Positions 1 through 7,772 are shown, counted from the stretch's first letter. The stretch: DNA of 18,318 nt from JBJHAX01 sp050480705 (GCA_050480705.1 JBJHAX010000042.1:1-18318); one strand, 5' to 3'. Numbers and translations are program-made. The notes: generated by a model not told the origin, from the letters alone.

Positions 1-5
1 TCTCC

Positions 6-34
6 GGTCGCGGCCGCGCTGGGCGGCCGCGACC
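6..34. terminator. GC-rich perfect hairpin, possible terminator
   Basis: A 12-bp perfect inverted repeat (GGTCGCGGCCGC and its complement) encloses a 5-nt loop. No T-run follows on either strand, so a rho-independent terminator is not proven. It sits beyond the 3' side of the minus-strand dehydrogenase and at the window edge, so it may also belong to a gene to the left. Confidence 0.45.
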
Positions 35-489
35 ACAATCTAGGCCAACGCGAGCGGCCCGTCAACGCCCCCGCACCGCCGGGAGCGCGCGTGTGCCAAC
101 GTTGCCGATCGACGCGGGCAGGTGCGGCGTCCCCTTCGAGACCACGTACAGCGTGCCGCCTCCGCCGTTGGCACACGACGTACGTGGTCCGTAGCCGTCC
201 GCCAGCGCGAGCGCGTGGCTGGAGTATCGCCACACGGACACACGGACGGCGTGATCGAGGTCCGCATCGAACGAGTCCTGGAACGCCGCGTGTCCCGAGG
301 TGCCGTTCGACCTGCTCCGCTGACGCCGCCGGACCGGCGAAGGCGCGACGGCGAGCACGGGGGCACAGGAGTGCGCGTCGCGAGTGGGCGTCCGAGGCCG
401 ATCCGGCGGTGCGTGCCCACACTCGAGCGCGCAGGGACCGAGCGTGACGTCGGCGCGACACACGCGTCGGGTCGGGCGGCGCACGCGAG
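35..489. other. Intergenic stretch with no supported gene
   Basis: About 450 bases between the edge hairpin and the stop of the minus-strand dehydrogenase. All open frames here are Arg/Pro/Ala-rich translations of the kind high-GC DNA produces by chance. None shows a recognisable domain or a start with a convincing ribosome-binding site. A decayed gene cannot be excluded, but I see no motif to name one. Confidence 0.5.
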
Positions 490-1413
490 TCAGCGTGCGT
501 CCGCACGACCCCCTGGCGACGGCGTGGCGGACGCTGCGGTCATCCCCTTCATCAGCGCGCCCAGCACCCGGACGCGGCCGCGTCGCGGCAGCATGCCCAG
601 GGACCAACCGAGCAGCTTCGACAGGGCGCCCGGTCGCACCGTGGTGGTGCGACCCAGTGCGGCCAGGGCACCTTCGGCCACCACCTCCGGCGTCTGGCTG
701 AACGCCAGTCGCATGCCGGCTCGCTCGGCGAAGCCGCTGGCGACCGGACCGGGGACCACCGACAAGACGCTGACACCTCGCGGCCGCAACTCCATCGCCA
801 AGCCTTCGGCAAAACTCTGCACGAAGCCCTTGGTCGCGGCGTAGGTGGCCGATTGCGGCGCACCGCTGAACCCGACGAGGGAACCGAACAGAACGAGGCC
901 TCCGCGACCGGCATCGGCCATGCGGCGACCGAAGCCGTGCGCCAACTCGACGACCGAGCGGCAATTGACGTCGATCATGCTCGACGCCTCGTCGGCCGGC
1001 CGGGAGAGGAACGCGCCCACCGTTCCGAACCCGGCCGCGGCGACCACGAGACCGATCGACCGTCCGGCCGTGGCCTCGAACAGAGCGGCGCTCGCCGTCG
1101 GCATCGCGAGGTCGGCGACCACGACCTGCACCGACGTCCCGTGGTCGCGCAGCAGCGTGGCAGCCAACGCCGTGAGGCGGTCCTCGCGTCTCGCGACGAG
1201 GACGAGGTCGAACCCGCGCCGCGCGAGGGCGACGGCGAACGCGCGGCCGATCCCCTCGCTGGCACCCGTCACCACGGCCGTCGGCCCATAGCGCCGCAGC
1301 AACGCGTCGTGCCTCGATCGCAGCACGCCGACGGGCGGCCCGGTCTCGCGACTCGACGGACGACGGTGCCGTGTCGTGGTGGTCGGTGTTCCCGAGCGTA
1401 CTCCGTTGCGCAT
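490..1413 (-). CDS. SDR-family short-chain dehydrogenase/reductase
   Basis: A classical NAD(P)-dependent oxidoreductase with a Rossmann fold, presumably cytosolic and acting on an unknown alcohol or ketone. Numbered from the ATG (307 residues), the cofactor motif TGASEGIG is at 49-56, the Asn of the active-site tetrad at about 150, the catalytic Ser at 178 and YAATK (Tyr191, Lys195) follows. PGPVASGF at 221-228 is the usual post-catalytic loop. The arginine cluster ARRED after beta-2 suggests NADP(H). I keep the ATG at 1413 because GGAGG lies 4 bases upstream. A GTG at 1326 would remove a basic, low-complexity 29-residue leader and give 278 residues, nearer the family norm, but has no clear ribosome-binding site. 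The gene diverges from the TetR gene and probably shares its operator. The C-terminal tail resembles the DltE/YqjQ-like group of SDRs; the substrate cannot be told. Confidence 0.9.
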   Translation of the reverse strand: MRNGVRSGTPTTTTRHRRPSSRETGPPVGVLRSRHDALLRRYGPTAVVTGASEGIGRAFAVALARRGFDLVLVARREDRLTALAATLLRDHGTSVQVVVADLAMPTASAALFEATAGRSIGLVVAAAGFGTVGAFLSRPADEASSMIDVNCRSVVELAHGFGRRMADAGRGGLVLFGSLVGFSGAPQSATYAATKGFVQSFAEGLAMELRPRGVSVLSVVPGPVASGFAERAGMRLAFSQTPEVVAEGALAALGRTTTVRPGALSKLLGWSLGMLPRRGRVRVLGALMKGMTAASATPSPGGRADAR

Positions 1414-1457
1414 GCGGCCTCCGTTACGACGCGCGACCGCCGAGCGATGGTCGCAAT

Positions 1458-1476
1458 GTAAGTAGCGCTAACTTAT
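1458..1476. promoter_or_regulatory. Putative TetR operator between divergent genes
   Basis: The sequence GTAAGTAGCGCTAACTTAT is a near-perfect inverted repeat around a GCGC core; one arm lacks a single T compared with the other (TAAGT-AGC against TAAGTTAGC). It is an AT-rich island in the 95-bp gap between divergent SDR and TetR starts. AGTTAG...CTAACT-type palindromes are typical of TetR/AcrR operators. I infer that the adjacent TetR protein represses both genes here. Confidence 0.65.
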
Positions 1477-1508
1477 GGCATCATCGCGCATATGTCAATG
1501 GCGCTCAC

Positions 1509-2219
1509 ATGCACGGGATCGCGGTGCGTCGCCACGCGGAACGGCCCCGCACGTTGACCGCGGCGAAACGAGGCGCGAAGCCGAAGGCCGCGTACCACCA
1601 CGGGGCGCTGCGCACGTCACTCATCGACGCCGCGCGACACCTCATCGCCGCACATGGCGAGAGCCGGTTCTCCCTCGCCGACGCATGCAGCGCTGCCGGC
1701 GTCTCGACCGCGGCCCCGTACCGTCACTTCGCCGACAAGGACGACCTGATCGACCACGTCGTCGCGGAGGGGTTCGGCGACCTGACGAGGCGTGCTCGCG
1801 AGGCCGCTGCACGCCACCCCGTCGGCAGCGAGGCGCGTGTGCTCGAGATCGGTCGCGCCTACCTCGCCTTCGGCCTCGCGGAGCCCGCGCTCTTCCGCAT
1901 CATGTTCGCCCACATGCCCGGTCGATCGACGAGCGCCCTCGTGAACGCGAGCGGCCATGCCTGCTTCTCGTACGTGCTCGAGGAGGTCGTCCGTTACTGC
2001 CAGGTCAACGACGTGGATGGCGCCGCGGACCTCGTCTCCGTGCAGCTCTGGACGTTCGTGCACGGCGTGACGAGCCTCGTCGGAGGCGCCGCGTACGGCG
2101 TCGTGGTCCCGGAGGTCGAGGTCGACCGCCTCATGGCGAGTGCCGCCGACCGGTTGCTGTTCAGCCTGCCGCGACGGCACGGCGCTCGAGACAGCAGGAA
2201 CGACGTCGCGCACGGCTGA
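1509..2219 (+). CDS. TetR/AcrR-family repressor with WHG C-terminal domain
   Basis: A ligand-responsive DNA-binding repressor of 236 residues. The N-terminal helix-turn-helix spans about residues 36-80, with the TetR signature FSLADACSAAG followed by YRHFADKDDLI. The C-terminal half carries the W-x-x-x-H-G motif (Trp181, His185, Gly186) that defines the TetR C-terminal WHG family (TetR_C_33). The frame is open back to 1371, but those codons overlap the operator and the divergent SDR start. The ATG at 1509 is the first in-frame start after the operator. No Shine-Dalgarno precedes it, so translation may be leaderless. The residues before the HTH (RPRTLTAAKRGAKPKAAYHHG) are basic, as is usual. 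Likely target: its own promoter and the divergent dehydrogenase. Ligand unknown. Confidence 0.9.
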   Translation: MHGIAVRRHAERPRTLTAAKRGAKPKAAYHHGALRTSLIDAARHLIAAHGESRFSLADACSAAGVSTAAPYRHFADKDDLIDHVVAEGFGDLTRRAREAAARHPVGSEARVLEIGRAYLAFGLAEPALFRIMFAHMPGRSTSALVNASGHACFSYVLEEVVRYCQVNDVDGAADLVSVQLWTFVHGVTSLVGGAAYGVVVPEVEVDRLMASAADRLLFSLPRRHGARDSRNDVAHG

Positions 2220-2595
2220 GGGCGTCCCCCAACGAAGCGTACGCGTCGCCGCTCAGGAGGGCCGCGAGGTGTTTGCAGAACGAGACCAGGCCGGGTCCCT
2301 CGTCCAACGTCGAGAGCACGTGCAAGGCGTCGTCGAGCGCCACAGCGCACTTCACCGTGGAACACCTGCGTGTCGACCCAGACGAGGAGCAGCAGATCGT
2401 CGTCTGCGTGCGTGGTCTACTCCGCTGCGCGCGAAAGCGCGGCCACGCCGCCGAGCTCCTTGAACCCGACGAGTTTGGTGTGTTCGCGTCGCAGCTCGAA
2501 GAAGAGCTCGGGCCGGTCTCGCAGCCGTCGTAGGGGCTGTTGAAGATCACCGCCGGTAGGGCCGGCATCCAGCCGCGGAAGATCGTCGTGTCCAT
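2220..2595 (-). pseudogene. Decayed DapA-family (DHDPS/NAL aldolase) gene
   Basis: A minus-strand relic of a dihydrodipicolinate synthase/N-acetylneuraminate lyase superfamily protein (normally about 300-330 residues). GAGGAG still precedes an ATG at 2595, which opens MDTTIFRGWMPAL. The reading jumps at once to PAVIFNSPYDG, normally about 150 residues further on, so the N-terminal half is deleted. Near 2518 one missing C shifts the frame; the next frame reads RPELFFELRREHTKLVG then FKELGGVAAL (the Schiff-base Lys region) and meets a TAG. After the stop it reads DDDLLLLVWVDTQVFHG, then a second deletion leads back to LDDALHVLSTLDEGPG and FCKHLAALL. These blocks fall in family order, so this is decay and not chance. 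The 3' end runs into the convergent TetR gene and is not definable. Confidence 0.75.
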
Positions 2596-2859
2596 GCGTT
2601 CACGCTCCTCGCTCCTCGGCAAGGACGCGAACGCCGCGGTCTGCTCGACGACACCCGGCCGTCGAGAGACCTTGAGCCGTGCTGGTCGACGCACTCAGCC
2701 GATGGGGCACGCACGCCGAGGACCGAACCGCCAGCGCCCGGCTCGTGTGTACAACGACCTTCGGCCGCGATGGCACGCGACGCGAGCGTCGCGCATACTG
2801 ATGCACCCCAGCGGACGACGCCGCCGAGGGCGGCCGCATCGCTGGAGAGGGGGTCGGCC

Positions 2860-3384
2860 ATGTCGAGACCGTGGTTCGTCGCCATCGCCGGAGCGCTGCT
2901 GCTCGTCGCCTGCAGCGGTCCACAGGGGAGCGTGCTGGGCGAGATCGAGATCGCCAACCTCGCCGCGAACGCGTCGACGCGCTTCGTCGCGAACCTCTCG
3001 GGCGCCCAAGAAGTGCCGCCGGCCACGACGCGCGCGCGTGGCGTCGCGACGTTCGCGCTCGACGCCTCGGGCGATGCGCTCACGTACCGCTTGATCGTCG
3101 CGAACATCGAGAACGTCACCATGGCGCACATCCACCTCGCACCCGTCGGCGTGAACGGTCCGGTCGTGGTCTGGCTCTACCCCGACGGGCCACCGCCGGA
3201 GCTGATTCCGGGGCGCACCCAAGGCGTGCTCGCCGAGGGCTTCATCACCGCCGCGGACCTCGTCGGACCACTCGCCGGTGGGACGCTCGACGACCTCATC
3301 GAAGAACTCGCCGACGGCAACGCGTACGTGAACGTGCACACGTCCCAGTTCCCGGGCGGAGAGGTGCGCGGCCAGATCCGCTGA
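2860..3384 (+). CDS. CHRD-domain lipoprotein
   Basis: A 174-residue exported protein. Residues 1-18 form a lipoprotein signal with lipobox LVAC (Cys18), so it should be anchored to a membrane outer face. From about residue 42 it carries a CHRD domain, first described in chordin: FVANLSGAQEVPPATTRARG, then AHIHLAPVGVNGPVVVWLY, and near the end VHTSQFPGGEVRGQI. These SGxxEVPP and HxxxFPxGExRGQ motifs are diagnostic. The biochemical role of bacterial CHRD proteins is not settled. The ATG at 2860 has a GGAGAGGGGG stretch 7-16 bases upstream and gives a clean signal peptide; a longer in-frame start at 2770 would bury it. It stands alone, divergent from the aldolase pseudogene. CATACT at 2794-2799 could be a -10 box, without a clear -35. 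Confidence 0.9.
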   Translation: MSRPWFVAIAGALLLVACSGPQGSVLGEIEIANLAANASTRFVANLSGAQEVPPATTRARGVATFALDASGDALTYRLIVANIENVTMAHIHLAPVGVNGPVVVWLYPDGPPPELIPGRTQGVLAEGFITAADLVGPLAGGTLDDLIEELADGNAYVNVHTSQFPGGEVRGQIR

Positions 3385-3500
3385 CCGAACGGAAGGAGGC
3401 CGATGCTACGCGCGCGCGTGGCGTCGGTGCGAGCGACGCTGCGCGTGCATCGCAGCATCGCTTCGTGTCCGATCGGTTGCGTTCGGTCTCCTCCATGCAG

Positions 3501-3584
3501 CTGGAACCTGGGCATGGTCGACGACGATCGAGTCGACCGGCTGACCGCGGTACCTCCGCCCCTGGCGCGGCGGCGCGCCGCCGC
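3501..3584. repeat. 84-bp GC-rich repeat, copy 1
   Basis: This copy matches 3722-3805 without gaps, with 10 mismatches in 84 positions by my count. Its last 18 bases (3567-3584) are a perfect self-complementary palindrome, GCGGCGGCGCGCCGCCGC, able to form a very stable hairpin. The best-conserved part is the 3' half, from CGGCTGACCGCGG onward. Confidence 0.85.
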
Positions 3585-3698
3585 CGCGCCGGGGGGGGTG
3601 GTGGTCGGGCCCCGCGTGGGCGTGGCGCGGGGCCCGGCGTGTGTGCGGGGGCGGAGGGACGTCGTGGTGGCGTGCACGACCCGTCGACGACCCCCGGC

Positions 3699-3708
3699 NN
3701 NNNNNNNN
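3699..3708. other. Assembly gap (10 N)
   Basis: Ten unresolved bases lie between two copies of a GC-rich palindromic repeat, so a scaffold join or collapsed repeat is likely. Confidence 0.98.
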
Positions 3709-3721
3709 CCCCTCCTGCCCG

Positions 3722-3805
3722 CTGGACCCTGGGCTGGGCCGACGCCGAGCGCGTCGCCCGGCTGACCGCGGAACCCCCGCCCCTGGCGCGGCGGCGCGCC
3801 GCCGC
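3722..3805. repeat. 84-bp GC-rich repeat, copy 2
   Basis: Direct repeat of 3501-3584 on the other side of the N gap. The 18-bp palindrome recurs at 3788-3805. Both copies can be read as a peptide with RLTA, PPPLARRRAAA, but the mismatches include non-conservative changes and neither has a start or an end, so I treat the element as non-coding. Confidence 0.85.
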
Positions 3806-4060
3806 GTCGACTGGGGGTGTCCTGGTCGTGGAGGTGCCCGCGCCGGCCAAGTGCGGACGCCCGCCCGCCGCACCGGTTCCGATACGGGCGTAGGATCCGC
3901 GTCCCGGCGCTCGAACCATCCGTCGCGGCGAGAGCGCCGACCCCGGCCCTGGTAGGAGACCGCGGCCGTCAAGCCGTCATCGCGGCCACGCCATGCGTTC
4001 GCCATCCTCCGAGGCTCCGTCGACGGCAAGGCGCGCGTGAGGTCGGCGTTCGAGGCAACG

Positions 4061-4097
4061 TATACTGGCTGAGACAAGCGCTTGCGCAAGCGGTTGC
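4061..4097 (+). promoter_or_regulatory. LacI-gene promoter with overlapping palindromic operators
   Basis: TATACT at 4061-4066 is a good -10 box; no convincing -35 is visible. Eight bases after it begins CAAGCGCTTG (4075-4084), a perfect 10-bp palindrome. This overlaps CTTGCGCAAG (4081-4090), also perfect, and then GCAAGCGGTTGC (4086-4097), an imperfect one. GCAAxCGxTTGC-type sites with a central CG are what LacI/PurR/CcpA-family proteins bind. Their position over the transcription start implies autorepression by the following regulator. Confidence 0.75.
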
Positions 4098-4116
4098 CGG
4101 AAGCGAGGAGGTGTTG

Positions 4117-5238
4117 GTGCGCGCGACGAACGGTGCCCCCACGATGAAGCACGTCGCCGAGGCGGCGGGCGTGTCGACATCGACCGTCTCACACGTCATC
4201 AACGGAACCCGCTTCGTCGGCGACGCCACGAAGCTCCGCGTCCAACGGGCCATCGACGAACTCGGGTACCTGCCGAACGTGGCCGCGCGCAGTCTGACCA
4301 CGAAGCGTTCGCAGACGCTTGGCGTGATCGTTGGAGACGTCTCGAACTACTTCTTCGGCGAGCTGCTGCAGGGCGTCGAGGAGACGGTGCGCCCGCAGCG
4401 GTACAGCCTCATCGTCTGCAACACGGGCGAGACGTTGGAGCTCGAGGACCACTCCATCCAGCTGCTGCTGGGTCACAAAGTCGACGGCATCATCGCCATG
4501 GCGACCAGCGAACGATGGATGTCGGTACGCGAGGCACAGGTCCGGCACCTGCCGATCGTGTTCGTCGACCGTGTGTTCGCCGGACTCGAGGACCAGCGGT
4601 TCGTGGGCGTGGACAACGTTCGCGGCGCGTACATCGCCACGGAGCACCTCATCGAGCTCGGCCACCGCAAGATCGGAACGCTGGCAGGCGCGCTCGGCCT
4701 GTCGACGATGCGCGATCGGTTGCACGGCTTCAGGAAGGCCATGCACGATCACGGGCTCGACGTGCCAGACGAGTGGGTCGCCCCGTCGACGCTGAGCGTC
4801 GACGCCGGGCACGCTGCTGCCGCGCGGATCTTGATGGGGGACGACCGCCCCACGGCGCTCTTCATCGCGAACAACTACCTCACGCTCGGCACACTGACCG
4901 CGCTGCGCGAACTCGGAGTGCAGTGCCCGTCGGACGTGTCCATCGTTGGCTTCGATGACCACCCGTGGGCGTCGGTGACCCAGCCCCCACTCACGGTGGT
5001 GCGGCAACCCGCGATGCGGATCGGCGCGACCGCCGGTCGGATGATCCTCGACAGCATCAGCGGTGTCGAGCACGAGCCGCGGCAGGTGGTGCTCGACTGC
5101 GAGCTCGTCGTGCGCCGGTCCTGTCGTTCGCTGCAGGAAGACGACGACGAACGGGAGATGCGGCCGATGAGCCAGGCCGATGGACCAGGGCCTGACGGCC
5201 GTCAGGTCGACGAACCGACCAGGTCACGCAGGAGGTAA
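4117..5238 (+). CDS. LacI-family transcriptional regulator
   Basis: A 373-residue sugar-type repressor. The LacI helix-turn-helix occupies residues 10-31 (MKHVAEAAGVS, then TSTVSHVING) and is followed by the hinge YLPNVAARSL at 51-60. The periplasmic-binding-protein-like effector domain runs from about 67 to 330 and includes TLGVIVGDVSNYFFGE near its start and SIVGFDDHPWASVTQPPLT near its end, both family hallmarks. GTG at 4117 is chosen because GAGGAG ends 6 bases before it; ATG at 4144 starts exactly at the HTH but has no ribosome-binding site. After the normal family end (LVVRRS) there is an unusual hydrophilic tail of about 35 residues, rich in Asp, Glu and Arg. Its stop overlaps the AGGAGG of the next gene, so the two dehydrogenase genes are almost certainly co-transcribed. 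The effector is probably a sugar or sugar acid of the pathway they serve. Confidence 0.92.
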   Translation: MRATNGAPTMKHVAEAAGVSTSTVSHVINGTRFVGDATKLRVQRAIDELGYLPNVAARSLTTKRSQTLGVIVGDVSNYFFGELLQGVEETVRPQRYSLIVCNTGETLELEDHSIQLLLGHKVDGIIAMATSERWMSVREAQVRHLPIVFVDRVFAGLEDQRFVGVDNVRGAYIATEHLIELGHRKIGTLAGALGLSTMRDRLHGFRKAMHDHGLDVPDEWVAPSTLSVDAGHAAAARILMGDDRPTALFIANNYLTLGTLTALRELGVQCPSDVSIVGFDDHPWASVTQPPLTVVRQPAMRIGATAGRMILDSISGVEHEPRQVVLDCELVVRRSCRSLQEDDDEREMRPMSQADGPGPDGRQVDEPTRSRRR

Positions 5239-5246
5239 CGGCACAC

Positions 5247-6266
5247 ATGAAGCAAGCCGTCATGACCCAGCCAGGTGCGATCGAGATCCGCACCGCCGCG
5301 ATGCCCGAACCCGACGACCGCGACGTCCTCGTCCGCGTGGAGCGCATCGGCGTGTGCGGCTCCGACGTGCACGTGTTCCACGGCCTCCACCCCTACACCA
5401 CCTACCCGGTCGTTCAAGGTCACGAAGTCGGCGGCACCATCGCCGAGGTCGGCGCGGCGGTTCGCGGCCTGGTGACCGGCGACGTGGTCACGTTCCTCCC
5501 CCAGATCGTCTGTGGATCGTGCTATCCATGCCGGCACGGGAAGTACCACATCTGCGATCACCTGAAGGTGATGGGTTTCCAGGCGCCGGGCGCAGCCCAG
5601 GAGTACGTCGCCATACCAGCTGAGAACGTCGTCAGACTCCCTACGGGAGCGTCCGCCGATGAGGCCGCGATGATCGAACCGATCGCCGTCGCCGTCCACG
5701 CACTCGAGCGTGGCGGCGGTGCACGCGGGAAGAGGGTACTCGTCCTCGGCGGTGGACCGATCGGCAATCTCACGGCGCAAGTGGCGCGTGCGACGGGAGC
5801 CGTGAGCGTGATGCTCACCGACATCGATCCGTTCAGGCTTCGCAAGGCGTCGGAATGCGGGGTCGAACACGTCGTGAACCCGCACGACGTCGACGTGGGG
5901 CGCGCCCTCGACGAGCACTTCGGGACCGATCGCGCCGATCTCGTGCTGGAGTGCGTGGGCGCCGAGACCACCATGGGCCAGGCCATCTCGGTCGCACGGA
6001 AGGGCAGCACGGTCGTCGTCGTCGGCGTGTTCGCGAAGAAGCCTGCGGTCGACGTCGGCCTGGTGCAAGACCACGAGCTCGACGTGCTCGGCTCGCTCAT
6101 GTACCAGCGCGAGGACTTCGAGACGGCCGTTCGGCTCGTCGCCGAGGAGCGGTTGGCGTTGAAACCCCTCATCACGCACCACGTACCGCTCGTCCGCTAC
6201 CTCGACGCCTACGAGACAGCGGTCTCCGGCAACGAAGCGATGAAGGTGATGATCGACGTCGCCTGA
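5247..6266 (+). CDS. Zinc-dependent medium-chain dehydrogenase (polyol/threonine-DH type)
   Basis: A 339-residue cytosolic oxidoreductase of the MDR superfamily, GroES-like domain then Rossmann domain. Catalytic zinc ligands are Cys37 (VCGSD), His59-Glu60 (GHE) and probably Glu144 (IEP). The structural zinc site is Cys89, Cys92, Cys95, Cys103 in the spacing C-x2-C-x2-C-x7-C. The nucleotide motif GGGPIG is at 168-173, and Asp192 after beta-2 points to NAD over NADP. Length and layout match the sorbitol/L-threonine/galactitol dehydrogenase group; substrate specificity cannot be read from sequence alone. AGGAGG (5230-5235) lies 11 bases before the ATG and covers the LacI stop. Expression should follow derepression of the LacI promoter. 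A sugar or polyol oxidation step is the natural inference. Confidence 0.92.
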   Translation: MKQAVMTQPGAIEIRTAAMPEPDDRDVLVRVERIGVCGSDVHVFHGLHPYTTYPVVQGHEVGGTIAEVGAAVRGLVTGDVVTFLPQIVCGSCYPCRHGKYHICDHLKVMGFQAPGAAQEYVAIPAENVVRLPTGASADEAAMIEPIAVAVHALERGGGARGKRVLVLGGGPIGNLTAQVARATGAVSVMLTDIDPFRLRKASECGVEHVVNPHDVDVGRALDEHFGTDRADLVLECVGAETTMGQAISVARKGSTVVVVGVFAKKPAVDVGLVQDHELDVLGSLMYQREDFETAVRLVAEERLALKPLITHHVPLVRYLDAYETAVSGNEAMKVMIDVA

Positions 6267-6313
6267 TCGCTCTCCATTCGCCTCTCACGACACACCATGC
6301 AAAGGAGATCGAC

Positions 6314-7510
6314 GTGACAACCACACCGTTTCGGTACTACCAGCCGACGGAACTCATCATCGGGGCCGGGACGGCCGACCGCGCCGGCGCTGTCGTGGCG
6401 CGGCACGGAACGCGCTGTCTCATCGTCTCCCGACCGGCGCGGCACGCGTTCGTCGACATCTACCGACGCATCGAGGCCTCGCTCGACCAGCACGGAGTCA
6501 GCTACGAGCACTTCGACGGCGTGGTGCCGAACCCGACGACGGACTGCGTCGCAGAAGGGGCCGCGATGGCCCGGAGGTTCGGAGCCGATGTCGTCCTCGG
6601 TGTCGGGGGCGGCTCGAGCATGGACGTCGCCAAGGCCATCGCCGTCGAAGCCGTGCACGACGGTGGCGCTTGGGACTACCTGTTCTTCCGCGACACGCAA
6701 CCGACGGAACGGACGCTGCCGATCGTGACGATCACGACGAACTCCGGATCCGGATCGCACGTCACGCAGGTGTCGGTGATCAGCAACCCCTCGGAGGCCA
6801 CGAAGTCGGCGCTCTTCCACGAGCGCCTCTACCCGCGCGCCAGCATCGTCGACCCGGAACTCGCCGTGAGCACCCCGAGGCAGGTCACCGCAGCGTCGGG
6901 TTTCGACATCTTCTGTCATGCCTTCGAGAGCTACATCCACGTGGGGAGCACGCCCTACACCGCCCTGATGGCCGTCGAAGCGATGAGGCTGACCGCCGCC
7001 TACTTGCCCCGATCGGTACGTGACGGCCGCGACATGGAGGCGCGGGAGCAACTGGCGTGGGCGGACACGCTGGCGGGACTGTGCATCGCGAACACCGGCG
7101 TAACGCTCCCCCACGGCATAGCGATGACGATCAGCGGGCGGTGCCCTTCCGTCTCCCACGGTGAGGCGCTCGCCTTCATCTACCCGCAGGTGGTCGAGTT
7201 CACGCACGCCTCGGCGGTCCAACGGTTCGCCACGATGGCGCGCATCCTCGACCCCGAGCTCGACGGGACCAGCGACGTGGTCGCAGCCGAGCGGTCGTCG
7301 GCGGCCGTCGCCGCGTTCCTCGAGAAGATCGGCATGTGGATCAACATCCGAGCGTCCGGCGTCACGGACGAGGACCTGGCCGTGATCGCCGACCACAGCA
7401 GGGACCTGCCCGACTACAGGAACAACCCGCGGATCGCAGAGCGCGACGACATCCATCGCATGCTCGTCGATGCGTTCGGGAGGACGCCCGCGAGCGCTGC
7501 GAGAACGTAG
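6314..7510 (+). CDS. Iron-type (group III) alcohol dehydrogenase
   Basis: A 398-residue Fe-ADH family enzyme. The N-terminal dinucleotide-binding domain has GGGSSMDVAKAIA (98-110); the C-terminal helical domain has the four metal ligands in standard order: Asp198 and His202 in GFDIFCHAFE, His267 in LPHGIA, and His282 in VSHGEA. All four are present, so it should be active. Relatives reduce or oxidise lactaldehyde, propanediol, butanol or hydroxyacids; FucO (lactaldehyde reductase of fucose catabolism) is one member, but nothing here singles it out. The GTG at 6314 has AAAGGAG at 6301-6307, six bases upstream. The gene follows the zinc dehydrogenase by 47 bases on the same strand. It ends the LacI operon, before a hairpin in the convergent gap. 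Confidence 0.92.
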   Translation: MTTTPFRYYQPTELIIGAGTADRAGAVVARHGTRCLIVSRPARHAFVDIYRRIEASLDQHGVSYEHFDGVVPNPTTDCVAEGAAMARRFGADVVLGVGGGSSMDVAKAIAVEAVHDGGAWDYLFFRDTQPTERTLPIVTITTNSGSGSHVTQVSVISNPSEATKSALFHERLYPRASIVDPELAVSTPRQVTAASGFDIFCHAFESYIHVGSTPYTALMAVEAMRLTAAYLPRSVRDGRDMEAREQLAWADTLAGLCIANTGVTLPHGIAMTISGRCPSVSHGEALAFIYPQVVEFTHASAVQRFATMARILDPELDGTSDVVAAERSSAAVAAFLEKIGMWINIRASGVTDEDLAVIADHSRDLPDYRNNPRIAERDDIHRMLVDAFGRTPASAART

Positions 7511-7738
7511 GACCGGTCGAGGAGCCTCGAGAGGACGGAACGCGGCTCGGCCACGAGTGCACACGGTTCGCGTCGTCGATCAGGACATCGGACAGCGCGA
7601 CCACGATGTGGCCGGTTCGATCGATGCCGCGCTCGCTCGCTCGATGTCCGTGGCGCACGCGGTGGACGCCTCCGTCGCCCAACCACGCACGACGTACACC
7701 GTCATCTCGTACGCCACGGAGGTGACCTCGCGGCACGT
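7511..7738. other. Intergenic stretch, no supported gene
   Basis: Between the Fe-ADH stop and the convergent hairpin. Short frames exist on both strands but none has a credible start and domain. One plus-strand frame reads VRVVDQDIG around 7565-7595, faintly like the VVDxDI motif of UbiD-type decarboxylases. The match is too short to claim a relic. Confidence 0.4.
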
Positions 7739-7772
7739 GATCACCCGCGTCCCGTGTGGGACGCGGATGATC
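7739..7772. terminator. Hairpin between convergent genes
   Basis: A 15-bp stem with one mismatch (GATCACCCGCGTCCC paired with GGGACGCGGATGATC) closes on the 4-base loop GTGT. It lies 228 bases after the Fe-ADH stop and 28 bases beyond the stop of the minus-strand binding-protein gene. The position suits a bidirectional terminator, chiefly for the minus-strand gene. No U-tract adjoins. Confidence 0.6.

Larger units (their letters stand above)
3385..4060. other. Gene-free stretch with scaffold gap and repeats
   Basis: Between the CHRD gene and the LacI promoter no frame shows a recognisable product. The stretch is extremely GC-rich, contains ten N at 3699-3708 and two copies of an 84-bp repeat listed separately. 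Open frames crossing it are interrupted by the gap and are Arg/Ala/Pro-rich. The true length across the gap is unknown, since ten N is a common placeholder. Confidence 0.7.

Noticed and set aside
3501..3805. The 84-bp repeat as part of a coding gene
   Set aside because: Both copies translate to similar peptides with LARRRAAA, but differences include Val/Glu and Asp/Ala changes, no start or stop frames them, and a perfect palindrome explains the conserved end better.
2871..3893. Long plus-strand frame through the CHRD gene and the N gap
   Set aside because: Arg-rich frame-shifted reading of the CHRD gene, then crossing unresolved bases; no start signal or domain.
7560..7660. Possible UbiD decarboxylase relic (VRVVDQDIG)
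   Set aside because: Only about eight residues resemble the UbiD VVDxDI motif and nothing else in the flank supports it.
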